DNA of 64,000 bases from Methanolinea sp. (GCA_018262855.1 JADFDO010000002.1:62001-126000); one strand, 5' to 3'; positions 7,995-17,095 are shown, counted from the first letter of the stretch. Translations and numbers: made by a program. The notes: generated by a model not told the origin, from the sequence alone.

Positions 7995-8357
7995 ATGAAG
8001 GATGGAAAGAAAAAGAAGGAATTCTTGGGAATATCTGCCCTTGTTTTTGCAGTGTTCATCGGGATTCTTGTGATATCCGGGTGCCTCGGGGAGGGGAGAG
8101 AGCCGGTTCTGGGCACATGGGAGTGGTCTGACGGAAAGGGGTATGTCGAACGGTATACTTTCCACGAAAATGGATCTTTCCAGGCACAAGCCCTTGGTGC
8201 CGCTTTTTCCGGGACATGGAAGGAGGTCTCCCCGGACCACTACCAGGTATCCTACACGGACAGCTCGTTTACGGGAAACGGGGAGACATTCACCGATATT
8301 ATGCTCTTCGACCATGAGACCGGCAGTCTCTTTTTCCCGGGCCATGTGAAGGTATGA
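7995..8357 (+). CDS. Second small lipoprotein, paralogue of the preceding gene
   Basis: The protein has 120 residues: a basic start (MKDGKKKKEF), a hydrophobic segment, and a lipobox VISGC near residue 30. The exported domain GTWEWSDGKGYVERYTFHENGSF...GTW resembles the upstream lipoprotein in length, spacing and the repeated GTW motifs. It starts 2 bases after the upstream stop, so the two are translated from one message. Function is unknown; a surface ligand-binding role is inference. Confidence 0.7.
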   Translation: MKDGKKKKEFLGISALVFAVFIGILVISGCLGEGREPVLGTWEWSDGKGYVERYTFHENGSFQAQALGAAFSGTWKEVSPDHYQVSYTDSSFTGNGETFTDIMLFDHETGSLFFPGHVKV

Positions 8358-8488
8358 TAATTGTATAGTATGGTTTCCTGGTTCAGTACTGAAAAAGCCT
8401 GGCCTGTTCGTGAAGAAAATGAAAACAGATCGAAAAGCACAGACAGAGCAGGGTTCTTTGAGTTCTGAAAGAAGGAAAAGTAAGGATT

Positions 8489-8674
8489 TTATTCCTTTAC
8501 TTCCTCGATTACAGCAGTCGCTGCATTCTTTTTTACACTCTCGATTCCATTCATGCAGGCGGACTTTGAGCTGTAAGACTCACCAACAGCAATGATCTCG
8601 CCGTTTGATGCTTTCAGTCTGAACCGGTACTTGCCTGCTTTGTCAACGTAGACTTCAAATTTTCCAGTTGCCAT
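8489..8674 (-). CDS. YegP/DUF1508 family small protein
   Basis: The 61-residue protein matches a single DUF1508 unit: GKFEVYVDKAGKYRFRLKASNGEIIAVGESYSSK, with later CMNGIESVKKNA. Bacterial YegP has two such units; single-unit versions are common in archaea. The fold is a small alpha-beta domain of unclear function, often linked to stress or antitoxin-like roles without firm proof. It is transcribed alone, with AT-rich upstream sequence. Confidence 0.88.
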   Translation of the reverse strand: MATGKFEVYVDKAGKYRFRLKASNGEIIAVGESYSSKSACMNGIESVKKNAATAVIEEVKE

Positions 8675-8783
8675 TATTGATCAAATTTTTAAAAAGGTCT
8701 TCATCACTTTTAATACTATAGATATCGGTAAAAAATTCAATTCAAAGGTGTTTTTAAAAATTGTGCTGAAAATAACAGAAAAG

Positions 8784-8858
8784 TGCTGCTATGGGGATTC
8801 GAACCCCAGTCGCGGGCGTGAGAGGCCCGCATGATTGGCCGGACTACACTATAGCAGC
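8784..8858 (-). tRNA. tRNA-Glu (CUC)
   Basis: The gene has a 7-bp acceptor stem GCTGCTA/TAGCAGC, a D-arm with the TAGTGTAGTCCGG pattern typical of tRNA-Glu, anticodon stem CGGGC/GCCCG with loop CTCTCAC (anticodon CTC), and T-arm GGGGTTCGAATCCCC. The discriminator is A. The CCA end is not encoded. The gene is 75 nt with no intron visible. Confidence 0.95.
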
Positions 8859-9049
8859 AAGTTGCCAGATGAAATGGAACCTCCCGGCACTTATAATTGT
8901 TGATGTCCTTTCTCTGGTGGGGGTGAATGGGCGGTTTTTTTCAATTCAGTCCACATGAGCCTGCGTTGTTTTCACTCAATGTTTGCATCGTTTTCTGACG
9001 TTACCCACAACTATATGTTGAAAATCCGGCCATTGATATAAGAAAGCGA

Positions 9050-10162
9050 ATGGCAGGCCTGGAAGAGCAGATCAAGGAGCTCGAGGACGAGCTTCAGAAG
9101 ACGTCCTATAATAAGGCGACTGCCAAGCATATCGGCCGGGTCAAGGCAAAGATTGCAAAGCTCAAAGACGAAGCTGTCACCCGTGCCATGCGTGCAGGAG
9201 GCGGAGGCGAAGGCTACTCCGTCAAGAAGTCAGGGGATGCCACTGTCGTCCTCGTGGGCTTCCCATCTACAGGTAAGAGCACACTGTTGAACACTCTCAC
9301 CGGCACAAAGAGTGAGGTTGCTGCCTATGCATTCACTACCCTGACCGTGGTCCCCGGAGCACTCGAGCACAAAGGGGCGAAGATCCAGATCCTGGATATC
9401 CCGGGGCTCATTGCGGGTGCTGCAATGGGAAAAGGTCGGGGCAAGGAGGTGATCGGAGTCGTCAGGGGTGCAGATTTGATCGTGATCCTGGTTGATGTCT
9501 ATAACGCAAACCACGTGGGAGTCCTGATGAAGGAGCTGTACGATGCCGGGATCCGCATCAACCAGGCCCGGCCTGACATCACCATCAAGAAGACAGCGTA
9601 CGGGGGTGTGAGGATGAACCATGTAGGAATCCTCGACCTCGACCTTGAGGAGATCCGCTCAATCCTCGCGGAAAATAAGTTGATGAATGCCGATGTGCTC
9701 ATCAGGGGAAATGCAACGCAGGAGGATGTCATTGATGCCATGCTGGGAAGCCGCATGTACATCCCGGCGTTCGTGGCAGTGAACAAGATCGATCTTATTG
9801 ATGTATCTGCGAGAAAAGCAATCGAAAAGGAGATACTTTCAGAGTTCGGGAACAGGCCGCTCCTTATATCCGCCCATACCGGGTATCACATGGAGGAGAT
9901 GAAGGATGAGATCTACGAACGCCTTGGTTTCATGCGGGTCTATCTGAAACCTCAGGCTGGTGCTGCAGATCTCGAGGAACCGCTCATCATCCGGTCAGGC
10001 AGCAGTGTGGAGGATGTCTGCCGGAAACTCCATCGCGATTTTGTCGATCGCTTCCGGTATGCCAGGGTGTGGGGCCACTCTGTCAAGCACCCCGGGCAGA
10101 GAGTGGGTCTCCCGCATAAGTTGAAAGAAGGGGATCTCCTCACGATCATCATAGAGCACTGA
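9050..10162 (+). CDS. DRG-family GTP-binding protein
   Basis: The protein has 370 residues. A helical N-terminal hairpin (EEQIKELEDELQKT) precedes an Obg/DRG-type G domain: G1 GFPSTGKST, G3 DIPGLI followed by the glycine-rich GAAMGKGRGKE, and G4 NKID. The C-terminal TGS domain (residues about 290-370) ends in the typical GHSVKHPGQRVGLPHKLKEGD. Archaeal DRG proteins associate with ribosomes and translation, as their eukaryotic homologues do. Length and domain order are standard. It stands alone between the tRNA-Glu gene and a structured gap. Confidence 0.95.
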   Translation: MAGLEEQIKELEDELQKTSYNKATAKHIGRVKAKIAKLKDEAVTRAMRAGGGGEGYSVKKSGDATVVLVGFPSTGKSTLLNTLTGTKSEVAAYAFTTLTVVPGALEHKGAKIQILDIPGLIAGAAMGKGRGKEVIGVVRGADLIVILVDVYNANHVGVLMKELYDAGIRINQARPDITIKKTAYGGVRMNHVGILDLDLEEIRSILAENKLMNADVLIRGNATQEDVIDAMLGSRMYIPAFVAVNKIDLIDVSARKAIEKEILSEFGNRPLLISAHTGYHMEEMKDEIYERLGFMRVYLKPQAGAADLEEPLIIRSGSSVEDVCRKLHRDFVDRFRYARVWGHSVKHPGQRVGLPHKLKEGDLLTIIIEH

Positions 10163-10310
10163 CCGGGGCGGTAATGCTCTCTTCTCTTCCTGCATTCTCA
10201 TTTTATGAGAAATTAAATAGGGTTTCTTGTCATTGTTACTACCGATCTCGCTCATAAATCCCGAAAGGAATTAAGGAAAATTCATTCGCAAAAATCAGGG
10301 GGAAAGAAGT

Positions 10311-10426
10311 GCGGGTTGTCGGCCTCGTATCGCATATGCGATTGACCTCGCCGCCCCCGAAATTACCGCGGGGCTACCGCCCTCGACCCGGGGCGACCTG
10401 CGGTTACCTTCATATCTTCGGTAATT
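10311..10426. other. GC-rich, foldable intergenic island (possible ncRNA)
   Basis: In the 508-base gap 10163-10670, about 100 bases are near 68% GC between AT-rich flanks. The island holds a 14-bp palindrome (ATCGCATATGCGAT, 10329-10342), an 8-bp helix AATTACCG/CGGTAATT (10361-10368 with 10419-10426), and CGCCC/GGGCG inside it. No open frame fits. A short TCTCAT/ATGAGA hairpin at 10196-10210 lies downstream of the DRG gene. The strand is undecided. Confidence 0.3.
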
Positions 10427-10670
10427 GCTGAATAATCCTGGAAGGACTGATGAGACGGAATGCGGCGGCGATTCAAAAACTATTCACATTGATCGTGAAA
10501 TCGAAATTACCATCTGATATTCACAAAACAACATGGAAATCCGCCTCAAAATAGCGCGAATATATTCACCGTTTGACAAAATGTTCAGTGGTTAGATTAT
10601 CATTATACCCTAGAGTAACTGGATAAGATGAATAGCGGGTGACCCGCATCTGCCCTCAAGGACGAATGTT

Positions 10671-11186
10671 TCACCCCTTCAATTGTTTGATGATTGCTCC
10701 TGCAAACTCCTTTGCCGCCACGGGGCCGTTTGCGGTGATGATCGAGCCGTCCACGACCACGGGCTTCTCTGATATGTATGCTCCTTCCCTGAGTATCTCT
10801 CTCTTGGAGGCCGGGTTCATGAAACATGCCGCAGTCCTTCCTTTGAGGATTCCTGCTCGGGCCAGAACAACCGGGGAGAGGCAGATGGCAGCGACCAGTT
10901 TCCCGTTCTTGTGAAAGTACTTCACCAGCTTGATCAGCATCTCGTTGTCCCAGAGGTGGACAGGTGAGCCGGATCCCCCCACAATCATGATTCCTTCATA
11001 CTCTCCAGGCTCAACATCTTCAAGAACGCGGGTTGCCATGACCCTGGCACCCAGCATCCCTTTGCACATCCCCTGGCGTGTCGATACGATGTCAAACGCG
11101 ATGCCTGCAGCCTGGAATGCAGATACCGGATCAGCCAGTTCTTCATCCCTGAAATTTTCAGGAGGTACTACTATGAGAATTTTCAT
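10671..11186 (-). CDS. DJ-1/PfpI family protein
   Basis: The 171-residue Rossmann-like protein starts MKILIVVPPENFRDEELADP, where the Glu of NFRDEEL corresponds to the conserved acidic residue of the family. The nucleophile elbow is AAICLSPVVLARAG, with Cys near residue 102. PfpI/DJ-1 proteins act as peptidases, deglycases, chaperones or glyoxalases, and sequence alone does not decide which. Length is normal for a single domain. It is cytoplasmic and monocistronic. Confidence 0.88.
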   Translation of the reverse strand: MKILIVVPPENFRDEELADPVSAFQAAGIAFDIVSTRQGMCKGMLGARVMATRVLEDVEPGEYEGIMIVGGSGSPVHLWDNEMLIKLVKYFHKNGKLVAAICLSPVVLARAGILKGRTAACFMNPASKREILREGAYISEKPVVVDGSIITANGPVAAKEFAGAIIKQLKG

Positions 11187-11326
11187 AAAAATTAGAGGGG
11201 TATTCTCCTGAAATAAGAATATCCATCAGGGCAAATAAAGATCCAGCCGAAGGTCCAAGATGCGAATAAATGAGGATAGATTCGCTGATCCATGTTCATT
11301 TCTCATCCATTGTTCTCGTTTTATGA

Positions 11327-12445
11327 TCATTCCCTGGTAGTGAGAGCCTCTAAAAGTACTTCAAGCGGCGCATCAGTCTTGAGCGCCGTCCCACTGTAAT
11401 GGACCCTGGTGGCTGAATAACCATCTCCGACCAATGCCTTTATCACCGCTCTTATGGGTGGAGGAGAGACGCGGAGATGGCGTGCCAGGACATGGTAATC
11501 ATAGTGGTAAGAGAAGGGTAGTTCCTGCCTGCAGGTAGTGATGAGCTGCTGCAGTTGTGATGAACATCCAAGGGAAAATGCCGGAAGTGTCGATTCCATC
11601 TGCATGAGAAGCTCATTCTCCTGAATGGATCCGGTCCAGAGAGGTCCGATGGGTCTGAGAGCGGCACCACAGAGGGGGCAGGATCCGGGTTCTGGCAGGA
11701 TTCCCTGCTGCTCTTCCCTGTAAGGGCAGGAGGGGCATTGCATCACATACCCCATGCGGGCGATGGACCTGTCTGCAGCCAGGGCGCCCTTCTGGAGTCG
11801 TGCGTGAACCCTGACAAAGTGCTCCCGTGAAAAACAGAAAAGCGGCTCGACACCCCTGTCATATTTCACCGCCTCACGGACAAGAAATCCCAGGAGGATA
11901 CGGAGCGCAGTTTCAGCATGGTATTCATTGTTCATCGCAGCCGCAAAATAGCGGCGGATCCCTGCATTCCTGTGAGCTCCGCACAGGGGGGCAGTATCAG
12001 TCGCGGTGACAAAAAGATACCTGCCGCTTCCCCTGATACCCGAATCAATGAAAGGAGCGGGGGAACCGAACGGGTCGAGGTCAACCGCCTCGTAAGCTTT
12101 TCCGGAGAGGAGTACATTGGTATCTGAATGCAGTACCTCGACAGGTATTCCGAGCATCTCTGCATTGCGTTCGATCAATGCAACAGCCCTCCTGTCGCGG
12201 TCATTGATGCTCACCGGGATTCCACATTCCGATGCAATGCGGAGACCCCGGATACCGGATGCACCCATTGCATCAAGGTACTGCGAGGGTTTGAGAATCG
12301 AGACGAGAAGGACAGTTGCGTCGCGTGAGATCTCCATTCTGGGATTGTAAAAGACAGGCGAGGTTTTCGGGGGGAACGAATGAGAGGTATCCTGTACCGG
12401 GATGAAAAACCGGGTATTTCCTTCTTTCGCCTCTGTTAATTCCAT
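11327..12445 (-). CDS. trm1: tRNA (guanine26-N2)-dimethyltransferase Trm1
   Basis: The protein has 372 residues. It carries the Trm1 layout: FYNPRMEISRDATVLL near the start, the SAM-binding DAMGASGIRGLR, the catalytic VDLDPFGSPAPFIDSG, and ATDTAPLCGAH. A zinc-ribbon region, CPSCPY....CPLCGA, lies near residues 240-265. The enzyme makes m2,2G at position 26 of tRNAs using S-adenosylmethionine. Size agrees with archaeal Trm1 (about 370-390). It ends 60 bases from a tRNA-Arg gene on the opposite strand, which may be coincidence. Confidence 0.95.
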   Translation of the reverse strand: MELTEAKEGNTRFFIPVQDTSHSFPPKTSPVFYNPRMEISRDATVLLVSILKPSQYLDAMGASGIRGLRIASECGIPVSINDRDRRAVALIERNAEMLGIPVEVLHSDTNVLLSGKAYEAVDLDPFGSPAPFIDSGIRGSGRYLFVTATDTAPLCGAHRNAGIRRYFAAAMNNEYHAETALRILLGFLVREAVKYDRGVEPLFCFSREHFVRVHARLQKGALAADRSIARMGYVMQCPSCPYREEQQGILPEPGSCPLCGAALRPIGPLWTGSIQENELLMQMESTLPAFSLGCSSQLQQLITTCRQELPFSYHYDYHVLARHLRVSPPPIRAVIKALVGDGYSATRVHYSGTALKTDAPLEVLLEALTTRE

Positions 12446-12504
12446 TGCTGGAATTGTGGCGGTTCGACAGCCTTATACCTTCTCTTCGATAATGAGTATA
12501 GGCA

Positions 12505-12579
12505 GGGCGTGTGGCCTAGTCAGGACAGGGCGGCAGCCTCCTAAGCTGTAGGTCGGGGGTTCAAATCCCCCCACGCCCG
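12505..12579 (+). tRNA. tRNA-Arg (CCU)
   Basis: The acceptor stem is GGGCGTG/CACGCCC, the D-arm is GGCCTAGTCAGGACAGGGC, and the anticodon loop is CTCCTAA giving anticodon CCT. The T-arm is GGGGGTTCAAATCCCCC, with discriminator G and no encoded CCA. The gene is 75 nt and intronless. Confidence 0.95.
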
Positions 12580-12609
12580 CTTGTTTTGTTTTTCCAAAAA
12601 TCCTACGGT

Positions 12610-13512
12610 ATGGATATATATTTTCTCCCGCAGTTGTACATATTCAGGAATTTCCAGGAGGAACGAGGGATTTTTTCACTTGACCCATATATTCGCATCA
12701 TACGTCCCGTCAACGCTTTCGTCGCAGGATGTGCCGGGATTATCGGGTACCTGATGGCAACAGGCATCCCGGTCCCCGGTCTTGCAATCCTCTTTCTCGT
12801 CGTCTTTCTGGTCACCGGTGCGGGAAATGCTATCAATGATTATTTTGACGTTGAGATCGATCGCATCAACCGGCCCGAACGTCCGATTCCATCGGGTACG
12901 ATCAGCGAGAGGGAGGTTCTTTATTATGCATCGCTCCTTTTCCTGGCGGGAATATTCCTCTCTTTCTTCACCAATATCATGTGTACCGTGATCGCAGTGG
13001 TAAACTCGCTCCTCCTTGTCTGGTACGCGGCTGCTCTCAAGAGAACGCCGGGATGGGGAAATGTGGTCATCTCGTACCTGGCCTCCTCGATATTTCTGTT
13101 CGGCGGAGCATATGCAGGCATACAGGGGCTTGTCCTGGTAGCCCCCGTCGCCCTGATCACCTTTTTCGCCATGTTCAGCCGGGAGATCTGGAAGGATGCC
13201 GAGGATGTTGAAGGGGACGTTGCCCATGGAGCCAGTACCCTTCCAATCCGCCTTGGGATTTACCCTGCCATATGCCTTGGGTTTGCGTCTCTTCTCTGTG
13301 CGGTCGTGGCGAGCCTTGTACCGTTTCTCTGGTGGGGAATGTATTACCTCGCGGGAATTGCATGTGTCGACCTGCTCATCGTCTGGGTGGGGAAAAAAGC
13401 ACTTGCGTGCAGAACCGCGGAGTGCCTGAAGTCTTCCAGGGTGACCACTCACCTGAAATACGCCATGTTTGCATCCCTGTGTGTGTTTTTTATTGCAGGC
13501 TTCCTGTTGTAA
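12610..13512 (+). CDS. UbiA-family prenyltransferase, probable digeranylgeranylglyceryl phosphate synthase
   Basis: This membrane protein of about 300 residues has 7-9 helices. Motif 1, NAINDYFDVEIDRINRP, contains the NDxxDxxxD metal-diphosphate site, and the second Asp-rich motif is DAEDVEGD. The PERPIPSG and YIRIIRPVNAFVAG elements match archaeal DGGGP synthases, which add the second geranylgeranyl chain to make archaeal ether lipids. Other UbiA enzymes remain possible. ATG 12610 is the only clean ATG. The family usually starts near DPYIRIIRP, and GGAGG at about 12658 hints at an internal non-ATG start near 12674. Confidence 0.85.
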   Translation: MDIYFLPQLYIFRNFQEERGIFSLDPYIRIIRPVNAFVAGCAGIIGYLMATGIPVPGLAILFLVVFLVTGAGNAINDYFDVEIDRINRPERPIPSGTISEREVLYYASLLFLAGIFLSFFTNIMCTVIAVVNSLLLVWYAAALKRTPGWGNVVISYLASSIFLFGGAYAGIQGLVLVAPVALITFFAMFSREIWKDAEDVEGDVAHGASTLPIRLGIYPAICLGFASLLCAVVASLVPFLWWGMYYLAGIACVDLLIVWVGKKALACRTAECLKSSRVTTHLKYAMFASLCVFFIAGFLL

Positions 13513-13536
13513 AATGTGAATACCGTTTTTTCCAGG

Positions 13537-14238
13537 TCAGGAGGAGATCTCTTTTATTTCAGGGGGGATATCCTCCGGCGAGAGCCCGAGCGACGCAACC
13601 TCCATCACCAGGTCCCAGGCGACGAGGGTCTCCACGCATCCGTCCTTGAGGGTCACTACCCCCATCGCCACGAGCCCGATTTTATCTGCCATCTCAAGCC
13701 CCTCCTTCACTTCGGAAAGGCAGCCGATGCCAAGGATTGCCCGCGGATGATACTTCTTCACCATACGCTTGATGAACGAGGAACCGGGGACGATAAACAC
13801 CCTGTACCCCATCTTCTCAAGCACTTTTCCCCAGAATCCAATCGGGCAGGCACCGCAGCTCTTGCATTTGAGTCCCTCGGGTGAGAGGTGCGCCGGGCAG
13901 CTGGATGACCTGAGACACTGTGGGAAGAAAACAGCCCTTTCGGTGACAGGTACCTCGGAGAAGCTCTTCTTGTTCATCGTATTCTGCAGGTTGATGAAGA
14001 ACGTCTGGACTTCGCAGTCTTCAAGACCGAAGAACCTGAAGAGTGACTTTGCAAGTCCTTCAACAAGCATCATTCCTGCTTTGAGGAAACGGGGGAAGTA
14101 CACCCTCCCGGTGCTTATCGAGTAGATCGAGAGGCCGACAAGGAAGAGCGCAAAAAAGAAGATACCGAAGATGACGACGAGGGTGATCTCGCCGATAAGG
14201 AAGATGGCGTGTGACCATATGGAGAGATCAAGCTGCAT
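13537..14238 (-). CDS. DUF116 domain membrane protein
   Basis: The protein has 233 residues. Two N-terminal membrane helices (about residues 8-35) precede a cytoplasmic DUF116 domain with a Cys-rich core: PQCLRSSSCPAHLS, then KCKSCGACPIGFW. That spacing suggests a metal or Fe-S site. DUF116 proteins are common in methanogens and syntrophs near lipoate- or Fe-S-related genes, but no activity is established. It is the last gene of a four-gene operon, starting 13 bases after mtnA. Confidence 0.85.
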   Translation of the reverse strand: MQLDLSIWSHAIFLIGEITLVVIFGIFFFALFLVGLSIYSISTGRVYFPRFLKAGMMLVEGLAKSLFRFFGLEDCEVQTFFINLQNTMNKKSFSEVPVTERAVFFPQCLRSSSCPAHLSPEGLKCKSCGACPIGFWGKVLEKMGYRVFIVPGSSFIKRMVKKYHPRAILGIGCLSEVKEGLEMADKIGLVAMGVVTLKDGCVETLVAWDLVMEVASLGLSPEDIPPEIKEISS

Positions 14239-14251
14239 GGATCTCCCCCCT

Positions 14252-15301
14252 TCAGCGACCCTGCAGCGTACGCATATTCTCTATCTCGTTCCAATCAACC
14301 GGTGGCTGAATGACACCTGTTTCAGTGATAAATGCAGTCACGAGTTCATGAGGGGTGCGGTCAAATGCATAGTTCCTCACACCTACGCCCTCCGGGACCA
14401 TGGCCGTTTTCCCGCATGACGCGACCTCCTGCCTGCCACGTTCTTCAATGACAACCATATCAGCTGCATTACCGGGATCGAATGTTGAGAGTGGTGCAGC
14501 GACGTAGAATGGGATATTGTGGTGACGTGCACAGACCGCATGCATGTAAGTACCTATCTTGTTGAACACCGCATCACGGGTCACCCGATCAGCACCTACA
14601 ATGACCAAGTCGACTTCTCCCCGTTGCATCAGGAATGCCGCTGCAGAGTCCGGTATGACAGTGACAGGAATACCGTCCCTCTGGAGTTCCCAGGCTGTCA
14701 GCCGGGCACCCTGGAGGAGCGGCCGGGTTTCACACGCGAACACAGAAATTTCCTTCCCGGATTCCACCGCAGATCGGACAATCCCGAGGGCAGTGCCCCA
14801 TTCACTGCAGGCAAGTGCCCCCGCATTGCAGTGGGTCAGAACGGTTCCCCCGTCCCTGAGGAGCGCAGCGCCAAATCTTCCAAGGTCGTGACACGCCCTC
14901 GCATCCGCCTCAGCGATCATACAGGCAGATGTTCGTGCTTTACTCCTGGCTTCGGTGATGGAATGCGCATCTTCCACAGCCCGCATCACCATCTCCACAC
15001 CCCATGAAAGGTTGATCGCGGTAGGTCTTGCGGTCTTGATCCTTGCTGCTTCTTCGCGGAGTACCCGCATGAACCTTGCATGCTCCTTCTCACGTATCTT
15101 CGTACTTGCGAGCAGTACTCCGAATGCCCCCGCGACACCAAGCGCCGGAGCACCCCTCACCTCGAGGCGCCGGATTGCGGTAATAAGGCGATCAACGCTG
15201 CGACAGCGGACAAGGCGATACTGTGTGGGGAGCCCGGTCTGGTCAATGAATGTGATGGCTTTCTCATCATCAACCCAGGCTATGGTTTCCAGCACTCTCA
15301 T
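14252..15301 (-). CDS. mtnA: S-methyl-5-thioribose-1-phosphate isomerase (MtnA)
   Basis: The protein has 349 residues, the usual length. It carries RGAPALGVAGAFG, the catalytic Cys region LTHCNAGALA, ETRPLLQGARLTAWEL, and the catalytic Asp in IVGADRVTRDAVFNKIGTY. MtnA converts methylthioribose-1-phosphate to the ribulose form in methionine salvage. The related ribose-1,5-bisphosphate isomerases share the fold, but these motifs fit MtnA best. The ATG overlaps the stop of the HdrA-like gene as ATGA, so the two are coupled. Confidence 0.93.
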   Translation of the reverse strand: MRVLETIAWVDDEKAITFIDQTGLPTQYRLVRCRSVDRLITAIRRLEVRGAPALGVAGAFGVLLASTKIREKEHARFMRVLREEAARIKTARPTAINLSWGVEMVMRAVEDAHSITEARSKARTSACMIAEADARACHDLGRFGAALLRDGGTVLTHCNAGALACSEWGTALGIVRSAVESGKEISVFACETRPLLQGARLTAWELQRDGIPVTVIPDSAAAFLMQRGEVDLVIVGADRVTRDAVFNKIGTYMHAVCARHHNIPFYVAAPLSTFDPGNAADMVVIEERGRQEVASCGKTAMVPEGVGVRNYAFDRTPHELVTAFITETGVIQPPVDWNEIENMRTLQGR

Positions 15302-16581
15302 TCGGCCGATCCTTCCCTAGTGACATCGATAAACGCCCGCATAGCCGCCGCCCCTGCGTGGGCGACACAGTCAGGGATGTCCCGGGGCTGGGTTGCAGTC
15401 CCGGCAAGGTAGATCCCGGGCCTCTCTGTTGCGACAGTCTCGATCTTGTCGTCGAACGGTTTCAGAAAGCCGGTTGAGTCCCGGGTGAGTTCGAAGAGCT
15501 TTGCAAGCTCTTCCGTATCTCCGGAGGGCACGATCCCGACAGAGAGGATTACGAGGTCAGGGCGGAGATCCAGGATCTCGTCGTTTTCAGTATCTTCAAC
15601 ACGAATGGAAAGGGTGTCTCCGCATTCGAGTATCTCTCCAGGCATCCCTCTGATGAACCTGATCCCGGCATCAATTGCCCGCTGGTAATATTCCTCGTAG
15701 CCCTTTCCGTACGCCCTGATATCCATGTAGAGGATGGTCACCTCGGTATCCGGATACTTCTCACGGAGGAGTATGGCATTCTTGATCGCATACATGCAGC
15801 ATACTCCTGAGCAGTAGGGATTTCCTCCCTGCATGTCCCTCGACCCGACACACTGTATGAACACAATCGACCGGGGAGTATTCCTGTTTGAAAGTCTCTG
15901 TATCTTGCCGCCCGTGGGCCCGCTGGCATTCATCATCCTCTCGAACTCGAGGCTTGTGATCACATCGGGTATTTTGAGGTACTGGAATTGCTCCTTGCTC
16001 CGGGGATCGAATAATTCGTATCCTGACGCAATGATCACACTGACAGCATCAACAATCAGTTCGCTCCCGTGATCCTCTTTACGTATGGCTTCGAGGCCGC
16101 ATACGTCATAACACAGGCCGCACTCGATACAGTGGTCCTTGTCCTTGACGACGATGTCAGGGACAGCCTGCTGGTGGGGCTTGTAGATGGCTTTCCGCAC
16201 ACCGATGCCTGCATCAAAGCGGTTGTAGACCTCCACGGGGCAGATCTCGATACAGTCACCGCATCCGTTACATCGCTCTTCATCGATATATCGTGGGAGT
16301 CGTTCAATGGTGACCCGGAAATGGCCCGGTGTTCCGGAGACTGCCTTTACCCGCGAACATGTATACAGGTGGATGAGGGGGTGGCGCTCAATATCCATCA
16401 TTTTGGGCGAGAGGATGCACATCGAGCAGTCGTTTGTCGGGAAGGTCTTGTCAAGCATTGCCATGTGACCGCCAATCGAGGGTTCCTTCTCCACGAGATG
16501 GACGTTCACACCATGATTGGCAAGATCAAGCGCTGCCTGGATACCGGTTACACCTGCGCCAACGATCACCACATCAGGCAT
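15298..16581 (-). CDS. HdrA-like FAD/iron-sulfur protein
   Basis: This protein of about 427 residues starts MPDVVIVGAGVTGIQAALDL, an FAD-binding dinucleotide fold. TNDCSMCILSPKMMDIERH is the HdrA motif. Two ferredoxin motifs follow, CNGCGDCIEICP and CIECGLCYDVCG, then VGSRD....YCSGVCCMYAIKNA and GTATQPRDIPD. True HdrA is about 650 residues and bifurcates electrons with HdrBC. This version is shorter and has no HdrB/C nearby, so it probably passes electrons to another partner. The start (16581) overlaps the carbonic anhydrase end by 8 bases. Confidence 0.9.
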   Translation of the reverse strand: MPDVVIVGAGVTGIQAALDLANHGVNVHLVEKEPSIGGHMAMLDKTFPTNDCSMCILSPKMMDIERHPLIHLYTCSRVKAVSGTPGHFRVTIERLPRYIDEERCNGCGDCIEICPVEVYNRFDAGIGVRKAIYKPHQQAVPDIVVKDKDHCIECGLCYDVCGLEAIRKEDHGSELIVDAVSVIIASGYELFDPRSKEQFQYLKIPDVITSLEFERMMNASGPTGGKIQRLSNRNTPRSIVFIQCVGSRDMQGGNPYCSGVCCMYAIKNAILLREKYPDTEVTILYMDIRAYGKGYEEYYQRAIDAGIRFIRGMPGEILECGDTLSIRVEDTENDEILDLRPDLVILSVGIVPSGDTEELAKLFELTRDSTGFLKPFDDKIETVATERPGIYLAGTATQPRDIPDCVAHAGAAAMRAFIDVTREGSAE

Positions 16582-17065
16582 GCATATAGCTCCCGGCAAG
16601 GTTCCAGTAGTTCCTCGCATTCTGCACAATGTGCTCCCGCTGGGCATCTGTGACCTGCTTGATGACCTTTCCGGGGACCCCCACCACTACTGATCCGGGA
16701 GGAATCACCGTCCCCTCCGTGATCACAGATCCAGCCCCGAGAAGGGTATCCTGTCCTACGACAGCGCCGTTCAGCACGATGGCACCCATCCCTACGAGAA
16801 CGCGATCAGAGATGGTGCATCCATGGAGGATGGCCCCGTGGCCGATTGAGACCTCACTCCCGATAAGCGCGGGGAATCCCTTGCTTGTATGGATCACCGC
16901 ATTATCCTGCACATTCGAGAGATCCCCGATGACAATACGATCCCGGTCTCCACGGACCACTGCCCCAAACCATATACTCACTTCGGATCCCATCTCCACA
17001 TCGCCGAGTATCGTCGCATTCTCGGCAACAAAGGTCTCTGCCCTGCGCGTGCTACCAACAGCCAT
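16574..17065 (-). CDS. Gamma-class carbonic anhydrase family protein
   Basis: The 163-residue left-handed beta-helix protein shows hexapeptide repeats (ATILGDVEMGSEVSIWFG). Zinc ligands are visible as H59 (NAVIH), H76 and H81 (IGHGAILHG), with R38 and D40 in VVRGDRD. Gamma carbonic anhydrases interconvert CO2 and bicarbonate; the short Cam-like/YrdA type seen here lacks the acidic loop of Methanosarcina Cam, so activity is uncertain. It is first in the operon with HdrA-like, MtnA and DUF116, and divergent from coaD with only 30 bases between, implying short or absent leaders. Confidence 0.9.
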   Translation of the reverse strand: MAVGSTRRAETFVAENATILGDVEMGSEVSIWFGAVVRGDRDRIVIGDLSNVQDNAVIHTSKGFPALIGSEVSIGHGAILHGCTISDRVLVGMGAIVLNGAVVGQDTLLGAGSVITEGTVIPPGSVVVGVPGKVIKQVTDAQREHIVQNARNYWNLAGSYMHA

Positions 17066-17095
17066 AATAGCATTAAAAAATCAATATCAGGCACG

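Noticed and set aside
10311-10426. rRNA fragment, suggested by a CCGCGGTAA-like string on the minus strand
   Set aside because: Only a few bases match the 16S motif; the neighbouring sequence does not fit rRNA.
12586-12609. TTG start for the UbiA gene just after tRNA-Arg
   Set aside because: It lies 7 bases from the tRNA end, lacks a ribosome binding site and adds residues not expected in the family.
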